Shown here in pieces: positions 6,565-8,937 of a DNA stretch of 8,937 nt; position 1 is the first letter of the stretch; every line of letters starts with the position of its first letter. The notes beneath the pieces were generated by a model that worked only from the letters and a program-made list of their open reading frames with translations, did no database searches and had not been told where the DNA came from. The stretch is taken from NCBI GenBank assembly GCA_002478745.1, contig DLQI01000147.1, positions 544 to 9,480 of the forward strand, in the 5' to 3' direction. Both the position numbers and the translations under genes were made by a program. Source of the DNA: Rhodobacteraceae bacterium UBA7436 (GTDB lineage: Bacteria > Pseudomonadota > Alphaproteobacteria > Rhodobacterales > Rhodobacteraceae).

Positions 6565-7110
6565 TTACAAACCGCGCAATTCCTCCAAGGAATAGCTAAC
6601 CTCAATGCGCCCATCTAACCCGGCCTCAAAATTCGGATCTTGGGCCATGCAGCCTACACCACAAATCTGGCTGACCTCCAGCTCAGACCCATCCACATAC
6701 CAAAACCGCCCGCCGGGGGTCGAGATATAGCCGTCGACGCCTTCGGCCTCATCCGCCTCAACATCACCAACAGAAGGGAACTACGCCGGTGTGTCATACT
6801 CAAAAGCGCCGTGCGTATGGAAAGAGGCAACGACCAAATATTCCTCAGGTGCCTCCGTACCACGGCAGCTGCTGACCTTACACTTGCTGGCAGGTGTCGC
6901 GGCCAACGTGCCGTTAGGCGCGCGCAAAATATAGCCGCAGTATTCACGGTTGCTGGCAAAGGACACCGTCTGCAAACGATTCAAAGTCGCTTTTGCAAAC
7001 TCCACCTCCGACATACCAGCAGGGGCCTTAATCACCTCGATGTCACGTGGGGCTTCGGCCAGACAAGCCGACACCATAAAAGCTGCCGCAATATTCAAAA
7101 CAAATTTCAT
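6565..7110 (-). pseudogene. DUF4329 JAMM-like lipoprotein gene split by an in-frame TAG
   Basis: The reading frame from ATG 7110 runs 109 codons to a TAG at 6783-6781, then continues in the same frame for 71 more residues to TAA at 6567-6565. The downstream part reads as family sequence: VEADEAEGVDGYISTPGGRFW, then QICGVGCM and an ordinary C-terminus. The whole resembles the DUF4329 domain, which has JAB/MPN-type metal-binding features: E in NREYCGYI, HTH in SFHTHGAF, and SVGD as the SxxD. The stop falls between HTH and SxxD, so the short product lacks a metal ligand. The N-terminus MKFVLNIAAAFMVSAC has a lipobox-like VSAC, suggesting an outer-envelope lipoprotein. AGGGA lies 7 nt before the ATG. 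No frame change is needed, only GAG to TAG or a similar single-base change. Sequencing error or recent loss are both possible. Confidence 0.75.
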
Positions 7111-7135
7111 ACCCAATTCCCTTTGCAAATGCCGT

Positions 7136-7810
7136 TTAGGTCGCCAGCATCCGGAGGCCCATTGTTACATCAGACCGAACAGCAAGGCGCAGCCCCGGTT
7201 CATCCCCTGCACGCAAGGCGGCAATGATCAGGCGATGATACTGCGGCGGCTCTGTGCGACGCAGTCGTCCATAAAGCGCCCGCATAGTTGGCCCCATCTG
7301 CAACCAAACCGTTTCGGTCATGGCCAGCATCGCAGGGGCCTGCGCACGCAAATATAGCGTCCGGTGAAATTCTAGATTGGTACGGATGTAACTCACCGCA
7401 TCGCGGTGGGCCACGGCCTCGGCCACTGTGCCGTTGATGGCCTGCAAACGTTCGATCAGTGCCATATGGGCACGGGGCAATGCACGGCTTGCCAACTCAA
7501 CCTCGATCAAGGCCCGCAGTGCGGCCAGCTCTTCAATCCGCTCGTTCGTTAATTCTGGGGTGGTTATACGGCCTGACGATGACATCATCAAAGCACCCTC
7601 AGCCACCAATCGGCGCACCGCCTCGCGAGCGGGGGTCATCGAAACGCCAAATTCCTCGCCAAGCCCGCGCAAGGTCATCGACACACCTGGTAAGATCTCT
7701 CCAAACATAATACGCGACCGCAATGTACGATAAACCCGATCATGCACGGCCCCCGGTTGAGAGGGCAGCACGGCAACAGCAGGCTCAGAAGGTTTAATCG
7801 GTATTACCAT
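7136..7810 (-). CDS. GntR-family transcriptional regulator, FCD (FadR) subfamily
   Basis: A 224-aa regulator with an N-terminal winged helix-turn-helix at about 22-88: VYRTLRSRIMFGEILPG, LRGLGEEFGVS, then TPAREAVRRLVAEGAL. A C-terminal FCD ligand-binding domain spans about 92-216. Of the usual FCD metal-binding positions, N145/H149 (TNLEFH) and H192 (QYHRLI) are present. The last histidine expected near residues 210-215 is not there (VRSDVTMG), so metal binding may be altered. The effector cannot be predicted. The ATG at 7810 has no strong ribosome site. The gene lies between a ygjP-like peptidase (31 bp upstream) and the broken DUF4329 gene (25 bp downstream), all on the same strand. A perfect palindrome just before its start suggests it controls itself. 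Confidence 0.92.
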   Translation of the reverse strand: MVIPIKPSEPAVAVLPSQPGAVHDRVYRTLRSRIMFGEILPGVSMTLRGLGEEFGVSMTPAREAVRRLVAEGALMMSSSGRITTPELTNERIEELAALRALIEVELASRALPRAHMALIERLQAINGTVAEAVAHRDAVSYIRTNLEFHRTLYLRAQAPAMLAMTETVWLQMGPTMRALYGRLRRTEPPQYHRLIIAALRAGDEPGLRLAVRSDVTMGLRMLAT

Positions 7811-7818
7811 ATGCTTTT

Positions 7819-7828
7819 TGTGATCACA
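7819..7828. promoter_or_regulatory. TGTGATCACA palindrome upstream of gntR, candidate self-operator
   Basis: A perfect 10-bp palindrome sits 8-17 bp before the gntR start and within the 31-bp gap after the ygjP stop. GntR/FadR-type operators commonly carry GT...AC half-sites around a short centre, and this one reads GT-GATC-AC. A regulator bound here would block transcription or initiation of its own gene. The role is inferred. Confidence 0.4.
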
Positions 7829-7841
7829 TAACGATCAGGGG

Positions 7842-8534
7842 TCAATCACCAAATTTGAAACGATGCAACATGTTGCCCTCGTTTTTGAGCCAACGGCGCG
7901 CGGGCCTGTAATCGCCAAAGATGCGCTCAACCCCCGCCCAATAGGCTGGGGAGTGGTTCATCTCAGCCAAATGGGCAACCTCATGGGCGGCGACATAATC
8001 CAAGACCACATCAGGGGCCATAATCAGACGCCACGAATACATCAAAGTGCCATTACTAGAACACGATCCCCACCGCGAACGGGTGTCACGAATGCTGATG
8101 CGGTCATAGGACTTGCCCAAACGGGTTGCATATTCGTCAGAGGCACCAACAAGGCGGACGCGCGCCATCTGTTTGAAGTGGCCCTTAAGGCGCGCACCAA
8201 TGCGTTCCACTGGACCTGGCACCATAATCATACCGTTTTCCATCACGACGCGGCGTCCCTGCCCTTGCACAACACGGTGGGTGACGCCCTGCACAGGAAT
8301 TTCGCTCCCCAAGGCAACCGGCACATCGTCTTCGCGCCGTTCAAGATGGCTACGTATCCATGATTCTTTTTGGCGGGCAAAAGAAAATGCCTCGGACTCA
8401 GGCACCCCATTGGGCAAGGTCAACGTCACACGGCCGTCCAATTGCGAAATACGCAATGAAATACGGCGTGCGCGCCCCGATCGGCGCAATAAAATAGGCA
8501 CATCGGGTGTGCCCTGAAGAACGTGATCCACCAA
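7842..8534 (-). CDS. YgjP-like (DUF45, M48-clan) zinc metallopeptidase
   Basis: A 230-aa cytoplasmic-type protein of the YgjP/DUF45 family. The zinc site is complete: H184-E-V-A-H188 (HExxH) with H194 in NHSPAYW. The family block RSRWGSCSSNGTLMYSWRL lies at 152-170, and the N-terminal strand-rich part RRISLRISQ...GRVTLTLPNGV lies at 23-44. No signal peptide or membrane segment is visible. Substrates of this family are largely unknown. The start is TTG at 8534, with AAAGGA ending 8 nt upstream; the next codon is GTG and could serve instead. It is divergent from the FYDLN gene (101 bp between) and heads a same-strand run with gntR and the DUF4329 gene. Confidence 0.92.
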   Translation of the reverse strand: MVDHVLQGTPDVPILLRRSGRARRISLRISQLDGRVTLTLPNGVPESEAFSFARQKESWIRSHLERREDDVPVALGSEIPVQGVTHRVVQGQGRRVVMENGMIMVPGPVERIGARLKGHFKQMARVRLVGASDEYATRLGKSYDRISIRDTRSRWGSCSSNGTLMYSWRLIMAPDVVLDYVAAHEVAHLAEMNHSPAYWAGVERIFGDYRPARRWLKNEGNMLHRFKFGD

Positions 8535-8562
8535 TCGTTTGGTCCTTTATTGGCATTAGCCT

Positions 8563-8588
8563 TTGACAGTGCCGCAACCATATGGCAC
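8563..8588 (+). promoter_or_regulatory. TTGACA box with adjoining GTGCC...GGCAC inverted repeat
   Basis: TTGACA (8563-8568) is a perfect -35 consensus 68 bp before the FYDLN gene start. It is followed at once by GTGCC (8569-8573) and GGCAC (8584-8588), a perfect 5-bp inverted repeat around 10 nt. No good -10 stands 16-18 bp downstream, so promoter use is doubtful, but the location between divergent genes suits a control site. Confidence 0.3.
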
Positions 8589-8635
8589 TTGCGCGGAATC
8601 GTCGACACGCACACACTGATTCAAAGGGGATTTTC

Positions 8636-8937
8636 ATGCCCAAAGAAGAATGGGGCACGAAGCGCCTTTGCCCAACATCTGGCAAGCGCTTTTATGACCT
8701 AAACAAGAACCCAATCGTTAGCCCATACACGGGCGAAGTTGTTGAAATTGACAGCTCAAAAACACGTATGATCGCAGCAGACGCCGAAGATGCCGTCACA
8801 GCCAAGGCTAAAGAAGCCGAGACTGATGAGGATGTCATTCTGGAAGATGATGACGATATTGATGTGGATTTGGGTGATGACGTCCTCGAAGATGACGAGG
8901 AAGATACGGTTTCACTAGACGAAATCGCTGACGTCTC
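8636..8937 (+). CDS. FYDLN acidic-domain protein (TIGR02300 family), 3' end cut by window edge
   Basis: The first 100 codons of a TIGR02300-type protein, named for its FYDLN motif (RFYDLNKNPIVSP, about 18-30) and acidic tail. The head is basic to neutral (MPKEEWGTKRLCPTSGK). From about residue 62 the chain is dominated by Asp and Glu, with runs such as EDDDDIDVD and EDDEED. Many relatives carry a zinc-ribbon-like CPxCG...CPxCG pair here. This copy has CPTSG and SPYTG, leaving a single cysteine, so it cannot form that ribbon. The function of the family is unknown. AAGGGGA lies 5 nt before the ATG. The C-terminus is beyond the window. Confidence 0.9.
   Translation, partial: MPKEEWGTKRLCPTSGKRFYDLNKNPIVSPYTGEVVEIDSSKTRMIAADAEDAVTAKAKEAETDEDVILEDDDDIDVDLGDDVLEDDEEDTVSLDEIADV

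Noticed and set aside
6781..6783. TAG read as pyrrolysine
   Set aside because: Pyrrolysine machinery is not known in this group and nothing here suggests it; a point mutation or sequence error is far simpler.
8398..8685. A 95-aa minus-strand frame spanning the ygjP-FYDLN gap
   Set aside because: It overlaps the ygjP start in another frame and the FYDLN start in antisense, with no motif.

Overview
The window reads as chromosomal DNA of a marine alphaproteobacterium of the Roseobacter group (Rhodobacterales). The main reason is the malyl-CoA lyase at 2739-3695, which matches the Rhodobacter sphaeroides Mcl1 family almost residue for residue, as I recall that sequence. A Rhodobacterales-type FYDLN acidic protein, a typical AccA and a D-glutamate (dgc) gene set agree with this. 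GC content looks moderate rather than high. No rRNA, tRNA, IS element, CRISPR array or phage gene is visible. All placements come from reading translations, with no database search.

Region 1 (1-2455, minus strand) is a gene set read dgcN -> dgcA -> D-amino-acid aminotransferase, the last cut by the left edge. DgcN and DgcA are the acetyltransferase and epimerase of the recently described D-glutamate catabolic route: D-Glu is N-acetylated, the acetylated form is epimerised to N-acetyl-L-Glu, and L-Glu is then released. The aminotransferase offers a second, direct way to deaminate D-amino acids. A strong hairpin followed by a U-rich tract sits between dgcN and dgcA on the coding strand and may attenuate the distal genes.

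Region 2 (2456-2738) is a 283-bp divergent control region between dgcN and mcl1. It is rich in small inverted and direct repeats: an AGCGAAAT repeat at a 10-bp step on the dgcN side, and two overlapping inverted repeats on the mcl1 side.

Region 3 (2739-5942, plus strand) holds mcl1 (ethylmalonyl-CoA pathway / glyoxylate-propionyl-CoA chemistry), an exported DUF302 protein, a LysE/RhtB-family amino-acid exporter, and accA (carboxyltransferase alpha of acetyl-CoA carboxylase). They run the same way, but gaps of 49-92 bp leave the operon structure open.

Region 4 (5955-8534, minus strand) holds a GNAT acetyltransferase convergent with accA. Further right is a three-gene run, ygjP-like metallopeptidase -> gntR/FCD regulator -> DUF4329 JAMM-like lipoprotein. 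The DUF4329 gene carries an in-frame TAG that separates its HxH from its SxxD motif, so it looks like a fresh pseudogene or a sequence error. A perfect 10-bp palindrome lies just upstream of the gntR start.

Region 5 (8636 to the right edge, plus strand) is the start of the FYDLN acidic protein, divergent from ygjP.

I see no clearly new system. The items most worth a second look are the hairpin inside the dgc operon, the amber codon in the JAMM-like gene, and the pairing of an acetylation route with an aminotransferase for D-glutamate.
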